64,000 nt of DNA from Antarcticibacterium arcticum (GTDB lineage: Bacteria > Bacteroidota > Bacteroidia > Flavobacteriales > Flavobacteriaceae). A model generated the notes under the pieces. The model worked only from the letters and a program-made list of their open reading frames with translations, had not been told where the DNA came from and searched no databases. A program made the position numbers and the translations under genes. Below are positions 34,806 to 44,947 of the stretch, piece after piece; the first letter of the stretch is position 1, and each line of letters opens with the position of its first letter. The stretch spans positions 1,054,001-1,118,000 of the forward strand of contig NZ_CP042476.1 in assembly GCF_007993795.1 (NCBI RefSeq), given 5' to 3'.

Positions 34806-35186
34806 ATGAACCGCATTTTTTCACTCCTTACTATAATTTTAATCTTTCTATTTAATTCCTGTTATTCTCCGGAAAGAGATTGCAGCCGCTTTAAAACCGG
34901 GACCTTTGAATTCGAGACCTATTTAAACGGAGAAATGGTAAAATCTACCTTTGTAAGAACAGATTCTATTGAAATTGATCGCTTTCAGGATAAAACAGAC
35001 ACTTCCAGTGTTCGCTGGATCAATGATTGTGAATATATAGTAAAGAATTTAAAGCCCAAAAATCGCGCAGAGCAACAGCCTTTACACATTAAGATACTTA
35101 CCACAGATAAAAATTCCTATACCTTTGAATACGGCCTGGTTGGGGAATCTAATAAACAAAGGGGGACTGTGCGAAAAGTTGAATGA
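34806..35186 (+). CDS. Small lipoprotein
   Basis: 126 residues with a lipoprotein signal peptide: hydrophobic core IFSLLTIILIFLF, then NSCYS, where Cys is the probable acylated residue (about 19). The mature part is beta-rich and contains three further Cys. Similar proteins lie beside topoisomerase IV genes in other flavobacteria and may carry misleading names from that; I know no function. The stop is immediately followed by the stop of convergent mscL. Confidence 0.72.
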   Translation: MNRIFSLLTIILIFLFNSCYSPERDCSRFKTGTFEFETYLNGEMVKSTFVRTDSIEIDRFQDKTDTSSVRWINDCEYIVKNLKPKNRAEQQPLHIKILTTDKNSYTFEYGLVGESNKQRGTVRKVE

Positions 35187-35639
35187 TCAGGCTTTATTAC
35201 CGCCTTTTCTAAGGATCTCATTCTGTTCCTCGAGAAGATCATTTAAACTGGCTAAAAGCTCTATGTTCTTTGGGGTTTCAACCGTTTTGTTCTTGGGATC
35301 TTCTGCTTTTTTTCTGAATCTGTTCATGAGCCGCACAACCATAAAGATGGTAAAGCCTATGATCACAAAATCTAAAAGCGCTTCTATCAACGCGCCGTAA
35401 CCAATTGCAACTTCTTCGACTCCTTCTCCCTGCGTGCCCATTGGAAAACCTTCCCTAAGGACAATCTTACGGTTGGCGAAATTAATTCCATCTGTCATCA
35501 TGCTAAGTGGTGGTAGCACCACTTGCTTTACCAGAACATCTATAACTTTATTGAAGGAGGTACCAATAATGATACCTACAGCCATATCAATCATATTGCC
35601 TTTTACGGCAAATTCCTTAAATTCCTTAAGAAGTCTCAT
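35187..35639 (-). CDS. mscL: Large-conductance mechanosensitive channel
   Basis: 150 residues, two membrane helices (about 14-40 with GNMIDMAVGIIIGTSFNKVI, and 83-110) joined by a periplasmic loop longer than in E. coli. The opening LLKEFKEFAVKGNMIDMAVG is the N-terminal amphipathic helix and pore helix of MscL. It forms the high-tension osmotic release valve. Its ATG overlaps the parC stop by 4 nt (ATGA), so it belongs to the parE-parC unit. Confidence 0.95.
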   Translation of the reverse strand: MRLLKEFKEFAVKGNMIDMAVGIIIGTSFNKVIDVLVKQVVLPPLSMMTDGINFANRKIVLREGFPMGTQGEGVEEVAIGYGALIEALLDFVIIGFTIFMVVRLMNRFRKKAEDPKNKTVETPKNIELLASLNDLLEEQNEILRKGGNKA

Positions 35640-38277
35640 TCTTCATCAAATAATTTTATCTGACTCTCAAATCCGGAATTTTTGCCTGGCTCTTTCGAGT
35701 CTTCAATTTCATTTCCTTCTACTGTTTCTTCGTCCAACACTTCAATAGATTCCTTTGGAATTTCAATTGGCTCATATGGGACGGGCTCCAGAAGGTTCAC
35801 CTGCTTCAATTTATCTGTAGTTAGTTGATTACCAAGAGCCTTAATCCCTTTTACTGAAATAAATTCTTCAAGGTTGATCTCATCACTGGTGCGCTGATCT
35901 TTGCCCCTCACTTTTGAGTAAACAAGTTCTACCCTGGGGATATAATCTGTTGAGACCAATTCAAGGAATGACTTCTCATGGTCTCCAATAAATTTTTCTT
36001 CTTTATCGGCATTTTCAATAAGAAAACGCTTTACGTAGAAGCGTTCTTTTTCAGCCTCCCAGTATATTGCCGAAATTGGTTTTTTTGGTGCCCACTTCTC
36101 CAATACAATGATCTCATCATCAAATCTGGTAGTAAGCTCCGGCTTAATCGTTTTTGCCACCCCGTCCTGAGTGATAACCAGAAGCCTGTCTTCTCCTCTA
36201 AATTCTCCCAGAAGTTCGCCCCGCTCATCTACATTTAATCGTTTCACGCTGTCATCAAACCAAATTCTTCTGGGCTTGAGGGTAGAAACTCCTTCTTCCT
36301 TGAGTTCTATACGTTTTACGGAATATTTCGTAACAATATTTCCTTTTACATTTCGCCCTTTGATCATCATATCGGCAAAATCTACTTCAAATTTCAATTT
36401 TTTAATACTCCCTACCTGGCGCAGGTAAACAGTGATCACTTCTGCCTCACCGTTTGGATTTGCCGAGAAATAATGTATCCTGGAATCCTTTTTACCCTGG
36501 GTGATATCATATTCCTTATCCCGTGTAACGCCGGTTACGGCAAAACGTTTTAGATAGGAGGCGCCATTTTTTCCATCGCGATACACCAGGTTATATATGG
36601 TGCGTTTGTCTTTTTTCTTAAAAACTGCCACATGGATGATGTCTTTTCCAACAAAGGTTTTTGCATCTACTTTGGTGATCATCATCTTACCTTCAGCGGT
36701 GAAGCATATAATATCATCAATATCTGAACAATCTGCTACAAACTCATCTTTTTTAAGGGATGTTCCAATAAAACCTTCCTTCCGGTTAACGTAGAGCTTT
36801 GTATTATGCATCGCAACCTTCGAGGCCTCAATGTCATCAAACAAACGTAAATTGGTTTTTCTGTCCCTGCCCTGGCCATATTCTTTCTTTAACCTTTCAA
36901 AATAGGCGATGGCAAAATCTATGAGGTGGTCTAAATGATGCTTGATCTGGGCGATATCCCTTCCAGGGCATCTATTTTCTGCTGTGCCTTATCAATGTCA
37001 AATTTTGAGATCCTTTTGATCCTTATCTCAGTAAGCCTCACGATATCCTCTTCTGTTACCGCTCTTTTAAGATGGGAGATAAAAGGTTTTAAACCGCTGT
37101 CAATTGCTGCGATAACACCTTCCCAGGTTTCCTGTTCTTCAATATCGCGGTAAACACGGTTCTCAATGAAAATGCGTTCCAGTGATGCAAAATGCCATTG
37201 CTCTTCCAATTCCTCGAGTTTTATTTCCAGGTCACGCTTCAGCAGGCTCAACGTATGATCTGTAGAGCGTTTGAGCATTTCGGTTACTCCCAGGAAGATT
37301 GGTTTATTATCTATAATAACACAACCCAGCGGGGAAATGGCATTTTCACAATTGGTAAAAGCATACAATGCATCAATTGTCTTATCTGGCGAAATGTTAG
37401 GCGGTAGATAGATAAGGATCTCCACATTTTCTGCGGTGTTATCTTCTATTCGCTTGATCTTGATCTTCCCCTTATCGTTGGCTTTAAGTATAGATTCAAT
37501 TAAAGTGGTGGTAGTTGTACCAAAAGGAATCTCGGTTATTGCAAGGGTGGTTTTATCATACTGCGAGATCTTTGCACGAATTCGTACTCTTCCTCCACGC
37601 TTGCCATCATTATAATCTGTAATATCTGCCTCTCCTGCAGTAGGAAAATCGGGATAGATCTTAAAACTTTTTCCTTTTAAATGTCTTACAGATGCATCTA
37701 TAAGTTCATTGAAGTTATGAGGAAGGATACGCGTGCTAAGTCCTACCGCAATTCCTTCGGCTCCCTGGGTCAATAATAGCGGAAATCTTACCGGAAGGTT
37801 TACCGGTTCTTTCTTCCGGCCATCATATGATAATTGCCAATCTGTAATCTTGGGATTGTAAATTACCTCCAGGGCAAATTTAGATAAGCGCGCCTCAATA
37901 TAACGCGGAGCAGCTGCCCGGTCACCCGTAAGAACATTCCCCCAGTTTCCCTGGGCATCTATAAGAAGGTCCTTTTGTCCTATCTGGACCATAGCATCCC
38001 CAATACTGGCATCCCCATGCGGGTGATACTGCATGGTATGGCCTACAATATTGGCAACCTTATTATAGCGACCATCATCAAGATCCTTCATGGAATGCAT
38101 GATACGGCGTTGAACGGGTTTAAAACCATCTTCAACCGCGGGAACGGCACGCTCTAAAATAACATAAGAAGCATAATCCAGGAACCAATCCTTGTACATT
38201 CCTGTAACCCGGATTAATTGTTCCTTTGGTTGTTCATCCTGTCCTTCAGGGAGTATGTCTTGATTTTCTATATCCAT
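35636..38277 (-). pseudogene. parC: DNA topoisomerase IV subunit A, interrupted by a one-base frameshift
   Basis: The 5' part (ATG at 38275-38277) reads as ParC with QYHPHGDASIGDAMV and AAAPRYIEARL (catalytic Tyr126) to about residue 443, then goes into DALEGISPRSSII and a stop at 36931. Adding one C to CCC at 36958-36960 (G on the coding strand) restores EGDIAQIKHHLDHLIDFAI and continues without a break through KTNLRLFDDIEAS to the end at 35636. The repaired protein would be about 880 residues, normal for the family. ParC with ParE decatenates replicated chromosomes and is essential, so a sequencing or assembly indel is more likely than a true loss. It follows the 38278 gene with no gap. Confidence 0.85.
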
Positions 38278-38772
38278 TTAGGAGATTGCTTTATTTTTTG
38301 CCACCACCTTGTTCAGGGAATCAATCATCCCTCTTCTTTTCTTCCTGTTAAGGAAGGTTGTATTGAAGGTGTAGGTACGGGGGCCTTTTTTTCGGCGGCT
38401 GGTAATAAAAATTTTAAGGCTGGAATAGATCCCGTAATCACTCATTTCAAACTTAACAAGTTTAGATTTTGGAAATTCTGCGCGTTTTACCCGGTATTCC
38501 ATGAATTTTGAAAAGAATACCCCGTTGTTTTTGAAATTAAGGGTTTCGCCATCACTGTCAAATTCAAATAACTGCCCTATACGGTGAAAATAAACACCAA
38601 AGACCAGCAGAATAATATTTGGAAGAAAATGGCTAAAGGTCATGGTATTCTCTGTTTCTGAAGATGAGGCCATAATCTCAATATTAACAAAGAGATTTGT
38701 TATAAATGCCGCTACAATTAAAATGTATACTGAAGGAACAATTTTAATTTCAGAAGTATTGTTGAACCTCAT
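38278..38772 (-). CDS. Membrane protein of unknown function in the parE-parC operon
   Basis: 164 residues. Two membrane helices (about 13-32 and 48-66) are followed by a basic cytoplasmic domain with a beta-rich pattern (FEFDSDGETLNFKNNGVFFS) and a Lys/Arg-rich tail (NRKKRRGMIDSLNKVVAKNK). The layout resembles a PH-like domain on a two-helix anchor, which is only a guess. The TAA directly abuts the parC ATG and the parE stop is 3 nt upstream of its start region, so it is firmly part of the operon. I do not recognise a named family. Confidence 0.72.
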   Translation of the reverse strand: MRFNNTSEIKIVPSVYILIVAAFITNLFVNIEIMASSSETENTMTFSHFLPNIILLVFGVYFHRIGQLFEFDSDGETLNFKNNGVFFSKFMEYRVKRAEFPKSKLVKFEMSDYGIYSSLKIFITSRRKKGPRTYTFNTTFLNRKKRRGMIDSLNKVVAKNKAIS

Positions 38773-38775
38773 AGG

Positions 38776-40629
38776 CTAGTTTTCAATCAAATCCAGTTCA
38801 ACCTTTAAATTATCAATAATAAACTCCTGCCTGTCGGGCGTATTTTTCCCCATATAAAAACTCAGGAGGTCCTCAATAGACATATCCTTATCCAGCATTA
38901 CAGGGTCCAGCCTTATATCATCTCCAATAAAATGCTTGAACTCATCTGGTGAAATCTCACCAAGCCCCTTAAATCGGGTGATTTCAGCCTTTCCACTCAA
39001 TTTATCTACAGCCATTTGTCTTTCCAGTTCACTGTAGCAATAAATGGTTTCCTTTTTATTTCTAACCCTGAATAACGGGGTTTGCAAAATATACAAATGG
39101 TTCTCCTTGATCAATTCAGGAAAAAACTGAAGGAAAAAGGTAATGAGCAACAAACGGATGTGCATTCCGTCAACATCGGCATCTGTAGCAATTACAATAT
39201 TGTTGTACCTAAGATCCTCAATAGACTCCTCTATATTAAGAGCTGCCTGTAACAGGTTGAATTCTTCGTTCTCGTAAACTATTTTCTTTGTAAGCCCGTA
39301 ACTGTTCAGGGGTTTTCCCTTTAAGCTGAAAACCGCCTGCGTATTTACATCCCGGGATTTTGTGATAGACCCACTTGCAGAATCTCCCTCTGTTATGAAC
39401 AAGGTTGATTCGAGATAGCGTTCTTTCTTGCTGTCTCCCAAATGAATACGGCAATCCCTCAATTTCTTGTTATGAACACTGGCCTTTTTTGCGCGGTCCT
39501 TAGCGAGTTTTCGTATTCCAGAAAGTTCTTTTCGTTCCCTTTCGGCCTGCAATATTTTGCGGTGAAGTTTCTCTGCGGTTTCAGGATTCTTATGCAGGTA
39601 ATTGTCCAGTTGGGTCTTTAAAAAATCATTTATAAAGGTCCTAACGGTTGGGAGGTCACCGCCCATATCTGTAGAACCCAGCTTGGTTTTGGTCTGGCTT
39701 TCAAAAACCGGTTCCATAACCTTGATACTAATTGCAGAAACTACAGATTTCCGCACATCTGCCGCTTCATAATTCTTACCGTAGTATTCCCTAATAGTTT
39801 TTACAAGAGCTTCGCGAAAAGCTGCGAGGTGAGTACCCCCCTGTGAAGTGTTTTGACCATTTACAAAAGAATGGTATTCTTCAGAATATTGAGTTTTGCT
39901 ATGGGTAATGGCAACCTCAATATCGTCACCTTTCAGGTGAATTATAGGATATAATTGATCGTCTTTGGTTATGCTGTCTCCCAGAAGGTCCTTAAGGCCG
40001 TTTTCTGAATAGAATTTCTCACCGTTAAATAAAATAGTAAGGCCTGGATTAAGGTATACGTAGTTTTTGAGCATTTTTTCAATATACTCATTGCGATATC
40101 TGAAATTCCTGAAAATGGTCTCATCTGGAGTAAAAGTAACCTTGGTACCGCGACGTCTGGAGGTTTCGGGAAGTTCTTCCTCATTGATAAGGTTTCCCAT
40201 CTCAAATTCGGCCGACTTGGATCTTCCATCCCTGGTAGATTCCACTCTAAAGCTGGAGGATAGTGCGTTTACAGCTTTGGTACCAACCCCATTTAATCCA
40301 ACAGATTTTTTAAACGCACGGCTGTCATATTTACCACCGGTGTTCATTTTGGAAACTACTTCTACTACTTTTCCCAAGGGAATTCCCCGCCCAAAATCGC
40401 GAACAATCACGCGCTGATTCTGTACCGAGACTTCGATGGTCTTACCGGCACCCATCACATATTCATCAATACTGTTATCGAGTACTTCCTTTAACAGGAT
40501 GTAAATACCATCATCGGCCGTAGAGCCGTCTCCCAGTTTACCAATATACATCCCGGGGCGCATACGTATATGCTCCTTCCAGTCAAGGGATCGTATATTA
40601 TCTTCGGTATATTTAGTTTCCTGACTCAT
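38776..40629 (-). CDS. parE: DNA topoisomerase IV subunit B
   Basis: 617 residues. GHKL ATPase motifs include VLDNSIDEYVMGAG, DFGRGIP and LNGVGTKAVNALS; the TOPRIM part has FITEGDSASGS and ATDADVDGMHI. It drives ATP-dependent decatenation with ParC. The short length (no extra insert) and pairing with parC fit ParE rather than GyrB. It heads the minus-strand unit parE-membrane protein-parC-mscL. Confidence 0.95.
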   Translation of the reverse strand: MSQETKYTEDNIRSLDWKEHIRMRPGMYIGKLGDGSTADDGIYILLKEVLDNSIDEYVMGAGKTIEVSVQNQRVIVRDFGRGIPLGKVVEVVSKMNTGGKYDSRAFKKSVGLNGVGTKAVNALSSSFRVESTRDGRSKSAEFEMGNLINEEELPETSRRRGTKVTFTPDETIFRNFRYRNEYIEKMLKNYVYLNPGLTILFNGEKFYSENGLKDLLGDSITKDDQLYPIIHLKGDDIEVAITHSKTQYSEEYHSFVNGQNTSQGGTHLAAFREALVKTIREYYGKNYEAADVRKSVVSAISIKVMEPVFESQTKTKLGSTDMGGDLPTVRTFINDFLKTQLDNYLHKNPETAEKLHRKILQAERERKELSGIRKLAKDRAKKASVHNKKLRDCRIHLGDSKKERYLESTLFITEGDSASGSITKSRDVNTQAVFSLKGKPLNSYGLTKKIVYENEEFNLLQAALNIEESIEDLRYNNIVIATDADVDGMHIRLLLITFFLQFFPELIKENHLYILQTPLFRVRNKKETIYCYSELERQMAVDKLSGKAEITRFKGLGEISPDEFKHFIGDDIRLDPVMLDKDMSIEDLLSFYMGKNTPDRQEFIIDNLKVELDLIEN

Positions 40630-40774
40630 AAATGTTGCCTGGCGCAGTTGAGTCGCTAATATAAGGTTTACAACAAAAAGTTAAAACAGCAGTTCTGCAA
40701 AGTAATTAACAAAGATTTAAAGCGGAATGTTAATAGAGATAAGGACTTTTGATAATTCCCTAGGTCTTAGATTG

Positions 40775-41872
40775 TTATACGTTGAACCTGAAATGCATTA
40801 CATCCCCATCCCGAACAATATATTCTTTTCCTTCAACTTTCATTTTTCCTGCTTCTTTAACCTTGGCTTCACTGCCCAGGTTTACAAAATCCTCATAAGC
40901 GATCACCTCGGCACGAATGAAACCCTTCTCAAAATCTGTATGAATAACGCCCGCAGCCTGTGGAGCGCTGGATCCTATAGGAATGGTCCATGCCCTTACT
41001 TCCTTAACCCCGGCTGTAAAATAAGTCTGGAGATTTAAAAGTTTGTAAGCAGAGCGAATAAGTTTAGCAGATCCTGGTTCATCCAGCCCAATATCCTGTA
41101 AGAACATCTGGCGCTCTTCATAATCATCCAACTCAGTTATATCGGCTTCTGTGCCAACGGCTAGCACCAATACTTCTGCATTTTCATCTTTCACAGCTTC
41201 TTTTACTTTCTCTACATATTGGTTTCCGTTTACGGCCCCCTTTTCATCTACATTGCATACATACATTACAGGCTTATCTGTAATAAGCTGAAGATTGTAG
41301 ATAAACTCTTCCCGCTCTTCCGCAGTAAGTTCTGAAATAGCCCTTACCGATCTTCCCTCTTCCAGGCCTTTTTTAACCTTTAGCAAGGCAACTTCTTCCT
41401 TTTGCGCATCTTTATTACCAGTTCGGGAAGCACGTTTAACCTTTTCCAGTTTTTTATCTACTGTCTCCAGATCTTTTAGTTGAAGCTCCATATCTATGGT
41501 TTCTTTATCCCTTACCGGGTTAACAGATCCATCTACGTGCACAATATTATCGTCCTCAAAACAACGCAACACATGCAAAATTGCATCTGTCTCCCTTATA
41601 TTCCCTAGAAATTGATTTCCCAAACCTTCGCCTTTACTTGCACCCTTTACCAGACCGGCGATATCAACAATTTCTACAACAGCCGGTTGAACCCTCTCCG
41701 GTTTTACCAGGGATTCCAGTTTTTCCAGTCGGCTATCTGGCACATTCACCACTCCAATATTGGGCTCAATTGTACAAAACGGAAAATTGGCACTTTGTGC
41801 TTTCGCATTTGATAAACAATTAAAAAGAGTTGATTTTCCTACGTTTGGCAATCCTACAATTCCGGCTTTCAT
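40775..41872 (-). CDS. ychF: Redox-regulated ATPase/GTPase YchF
   Basis: 365 residues. It starts MKAGIVGLPNVGKSTLFNCL (P-loop), then DIAGLVKGASKGEGLGN, and has NVDE in place of the NKxD specificity motif, which is why YchF (OLA1) proteins prefer ATP. The C-terminal TGS-like domain ends with MHFRFNV. It associates with ribosomes and the redox/stress response in other bacteria. Single gene; 145 nt lie between it and parE. Confidence 0.95.
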   Translation of the reverse strand: MKAGIVGLPNVGKSTLFNCLSNAKAQSANFPFCTIEPNIGVVNVPDSRLEKLESLVKPERVQPAVVEIVDIAGLVKGASKGEGLGNQFLGNIRETDAILHVLRCFEDDNIVHVDGSVNPVRDKETIDMELQLKDLETVDKKLEKVKRASRTGNKDAQKEEVALLKVKKGLEEGRSVRAISELTAEEREEFIYNLQLITDKPVMYVCNVDEKGAVNGNQYVEKVKEAVKDENAEVLVLAVGTEADITELDDYEERQMFLQDIGLDEPGSAKLIRSAYKLLNLQTYFTAGVKEVRAWTIPIGSSAPQAAGVIHTDFEKGFIRAEVIAYEDFVNLGSEAKVKEAGKMKVEGKEYIVRDGDVMHFRFNV

Positions 41873-42163
41873 ATAATGTTTTTATTTGATTCGGGTATCC
41901 CAGCGGTTCCCCTGAAATTCTGCATAAAACTTTGGTGGCTACCACCCTCAAGGCTTATACACAATTATTCTATTAATTTATAATGCTTTGTTTTTGCGGC
42001 TGCAAAGATAGGTTTTAAAGTTGAAAGTTGGAATGCCGTTATAAAATGTAATTTGATGAACTGGAAATTATTTTAGCTTGTTTTAATAAAACTGTAACGA
42101 AACTTTGTAAGGACTTAACTTTAAACCCTGTTATCTTTATAACAACCTTTAAATTAAACGATT

Positions 42164-42610
42164 ATGAAAAATCTATTGTATGCGTTGGGATTTATTTTAG
42201 CTGGTAGTTTATATGGTCAGGATACACTTATTTCCAAAGTGGAGCAAAATACAACTTTGGAGACGAACCAGGTGGCCACAGACCAGTTTATACTTCGGGA
42301 AGCCACTTTATTTACATTTAATAATGAGGAGCTTCATTTTACACCGGGAGAAAACGAGATCTTAATTACGCGAAACCAAAATGGAAAAGAAACTCCGTAT
42401 GCCACCTTACGCCAAACTACAGATGACGGTTTTTTTATAATGACCTCGCCCATTAGTGATGATGTTTCCTACGGAAGGTTTGATAAAGATGGAAATTTCA
42501 GGACTTTTAGATATAATAGTGAGCAGGATGAATTTATCGAGGAGGTGTATACTATTGGGAAACCCGTTTCCTCCGGGTCACAGATTGGTCTTAAAATAAA
42601 CAAACAATAG
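42164..42610 (+). CDS. Secreted protein of unknown function
   Basis: 148 residues with a Sec signal peptide (MKNLLYALGFILAGSLYGQ, cleavage probably after residue 18 or 19). The mature part is beta-strand-rich and acidic, with the FRTFRYNSEQDEFIEEVYTI region conserved-looking. I do not recognise the family. A TATCTTTA box at 42132-42139 could be its -7 element, although the nearest TTG is 24 nt away. A terminator follows. Confidence 0.65.
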   Translation: MKNLLYALGFILAGSLYGQDTLISKVEQNTTLETNQVATDQFILREATLFTFNNEELHFTPGENEILITRNQNGKETPYATLRQTTDDGFFIMTSPISDDVSYGRFDKDGNFRTFRYNSEQDEFIEEVYTIGKPVSSGSQIGLKINKQ

Positions 42611-42634
42611 CTGGTTTCTTAAAAATAAAATTAT

Positions 42635-42662
42635 AAAAGCCCTTGGTGTCAGGGGCTTTTTT
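42635..42662 (+). terminator. Terminator after the secreted protein gene
   Basis: AAAAGCCC (42635-42642) pairs with GGGCTTTT (42653-42660), followed by TT and T-rich sequence. Confidence 0.75.
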
Positions 42663-42791
42663 AATTTCAGAAGAGTTCAGGTTCAAAACGTGAAGGTTAC
42701 AGGGCTCCTTTCAAAACCTGATTACCGTCATTTTTCGGTATCTTTTCCGGGAATTTATAGTTTAAAGGCTGGCTTAAATTTCAAATAACCG

Positions 42792-42799
42792 TAATTTTG
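42792..42799 (+). promoter_or_regulatory. -7 box of the pta-ackA operon
   Basis: TAATTTTG matches TAnnTTTG exactly, 20 nt before the pta ATG. No clear TTG -33 element. Confidence 0.4.
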
Positions 42800-42819
42800 C
42801 AGCCGTTAAATAACATACC

Positions 42820-44913
42820 ATGAATAAAGGAATTTACATTGCAACACTTGAATCCAACAGCGGAAAATCTCTTATTTCCCTGGGGCTCATGCGAACTCTG
42901 TTAGGGAAAACCCAAAAAGTAGGTTACTTCAGGCCTATTATAGATGACGTTGAGAACGGACAAAAAGATAACCACATAGATACTATAATAAGTTATTTTA
43001 AAATTCCGCTTAAATATAACGACGCTTTCGGATTTACCAGAAGTGAGATCATTCAAAAACGCAACGAAGGAAAATCTGGTGAGATCATAGACACTATTAT
43101 AAGAAAGTATAAAAAACTGGAGGACGAGTTTGATATCGTCCTGGTTGAGGGAAGTGATTTTTCAGGCGAGCCCAATGTCTTCGAATTTGACGTAAACGTT
43201 CTAATAGCTAAGAATCTGGGTATCCCGGTAATAATTGTGGCAAGCGGGAAAGGTAAAACCAAGGAAGTCCTGTTTGGAAATCTTCAAATGGTATATCAGG
43301 CTTTTGTCAATAAAGACGTACGTGTTCTGGCTATGGTTACAAATAAGATCCAGTTGCAGAATATGGATCTGGCGCTTAACGGAATGAGAGAATTTCTACC
43401 TGAAGATGTTGGGGTTTTTGCCATTCCCCTCCTCGATACGCTTTCAAATCCTACTTTAAAGGAGATACTGAAGGAACTGGAAGGAAAGGTATTGTTTGGG
43501 GAAGAATTTATGGACAACCAAACGGGAAATTTTGGAGTTGGAGCAATGCAATTGCGTAATTACCTGAACCATTTAAAAGATGAAAGCCTTGTAATCACAC
43601 CGGGAGACAGGGCAGATATTATTCTGGGTGCCCTGCAGGCAAATGTTTCTACCAACTACCCCAGGATCTCGGGAATTGTACTTACCGGCGGCTTAATCCC
43701 GGAGGAATCCATTCTTAAACTTATTGACGGACTCTCACAGGTAGTGCCCATTATTTCGGTAGAAGAAGGGACCTTTAATGTTACCAATCAAATTGGAGCT
43801 ATAAAATCAAACATTTATGCCGATAGTATTCAGAAAATAGAAACCTCTATAAGCACATTTGAAAAATATATCTCATTTGATCCGCTACTGGAACGAATGA
43901 TAAACTTTGAACCAAAGGGCATAACCCCAAGAATGTTCCAGTACAGCCTGGTAAAAAGGGCACAACAATCCAGAAAACACATTGTGTTACCCGAGGGGAC
44001 AGATGACCGTATCCTAATAGCCACTTCCCGTCTTATAGATATGGACCTTGTAGATATTACCCTGCTTGGAAATGAGGATGCAATTAAAGAAAAGATCAGG
44101 GTATTAGGAATTTCCATTGACCTTAATAAAGTGAATATAATTGACCCGGCAAGTGCTAAAAATTTTGATGACTATGCCCAAACCTATTATGAATTAAGAA
44201 AACATAAGAATATCAATCTTGATATGGCGCGGGACAGGATGAACGATGTTTCCTATTATGGAACCATGATGATCTATAAGGGTCATGCAGACGGAATGGT
44301 TTCCGGGGCAGCGCATACCACCCAGCATACTATTATTCCGGCTCTTCAGTTTATAAAGACCAAGCCGGGAGTATCTGTAGTATCCTCCGTGTTTTTTATG
44401 TGTTTGGAAGACAGGGTTTCAGTTTTTGGAGATTGCGCCATCAATCCCAATCCTACTGCTGAAGAACTCGCAGAGATCACCATATCTTCAGCTGAAAGCA
44501 GTGAAGCCTTTGGTATTGAACCAAAAATCGCGATGCTCTCCTACTCTTCCGGGACTTCGGGAAAAGGTGAAGATGTAGACAGGGTTAGGCAGGCAACTGA
44601 AATTGTAAAAAACCTGCGGCCAGATCTTAAAATAGAGGGCCCCATACAATATGATGCCGCGGTAGACCTTAGCATTGGAAAAAGTAAGTTACCGGACTCT
44701 GAGGTTGCCGGGCAGGCAAGTGTCCTAATTTTCCCAGATCTTAACACAGGAAATAATACATATAAGGCAGTGCAAAGGGAAACCGGGGCACTGGCAATTG
44801 GCCCAATGCTACAGGGGCTTAATAAGCCGGTTAATGATCTAAGCCGCGGTTGTACGGTAGATGATGTCTTCAATACCGTAATATTAACCGCTATTCAGGC
44901 TCAGGGAATTTAA
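42820..44913 (+). CDS. pta: Phosphate acetyltransferase (long form)
   Basis: 697 residues. An N-terminal P-loop-like regulatory part (about 1-220, IATLESNSGKSLISLGLM) and a DRTGG domain (about 235-345) precede the catalytic phosphotransacetylase domain (about 370-697; LPEGTDDRILIATSRL, MVSGAAHTTQHTI, SYSSGTSGKGEDVDRV). It converts acetyl-CoA and phosphate to acetyl phosphate. The long form is the type found in enterobacteria. It is followed after 34 nt by ackA, forming the classical acetate overflow/assimilation operon. Confidence 0.96.
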   Translation: MNKGIYIATLESNSGKSLISLGLMRTLLGKTQKVGYFRPIIDDVENGQKDNHIDTIISYFKIPLKYNDAFGFTRSEIIQKRNEGKSGEIIDTIIRKYKKLEDEFDIVLVEGSDFSGEPNVFEFDVNVLIAKNLGIPVIIVASGKGKTKEVLFGNLQMVYQAFVNKDVRVLAMVTNKIQLQNMDLALNGMREFLPEDVGVFAIPLLDTLSNPTLKEILKELEGKVLFGEEFMDNQTGNFGVGAMQLRNYLNHLKDESLVITPGDRADIILGALQANVSTNYPRISGIVLTGGLIPEESILKLIDGLSQVVPIISVEEGTFNVTNQIGAIKSNIYADSIQKIETSISTFEKYISFDPLLERMINFEPKGITPRMFQYSLVKRAQQSRKHIVLPEGTDDRILIATSRLIDMDLVDITLLGNEDAIKEKIRVLGISIDLNKVNIIDPASAKNFDDYAQTYYELRKHKNINLDMARDRMNDVSYYGTMMIYKGHADGMVSGAAHTTQHTIIPALQFIKTKPGVSVVSSVFFMCLEDRVSVFGDCAINPNPTAEELAEITISSAESSEAFGIEPKIAMLSYSSGTSGKGEDVDRVRQATEIVKNLRPDLKIEGPIQYDAAVDLSIGKSKLPDSEVAGQASVLIFPDLNTGNNTYKAVQRETGALAIGPMLQGLNKPVNDLSRGCTVDDVFNTVILTAIQAQGI

Positions 44914-44947
44914 TTTTTCCTGGCGAATTTTAAAATAAAAAGATTAC

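Noticed and set aside
41934..41946. Hairpin GGTGG-CTA-CCACC upstream of ychF
   Set aside because: A 5-bp stem with a 3-nt loop and no T-tract is too weak to call a terminator or a regulatory RNA.
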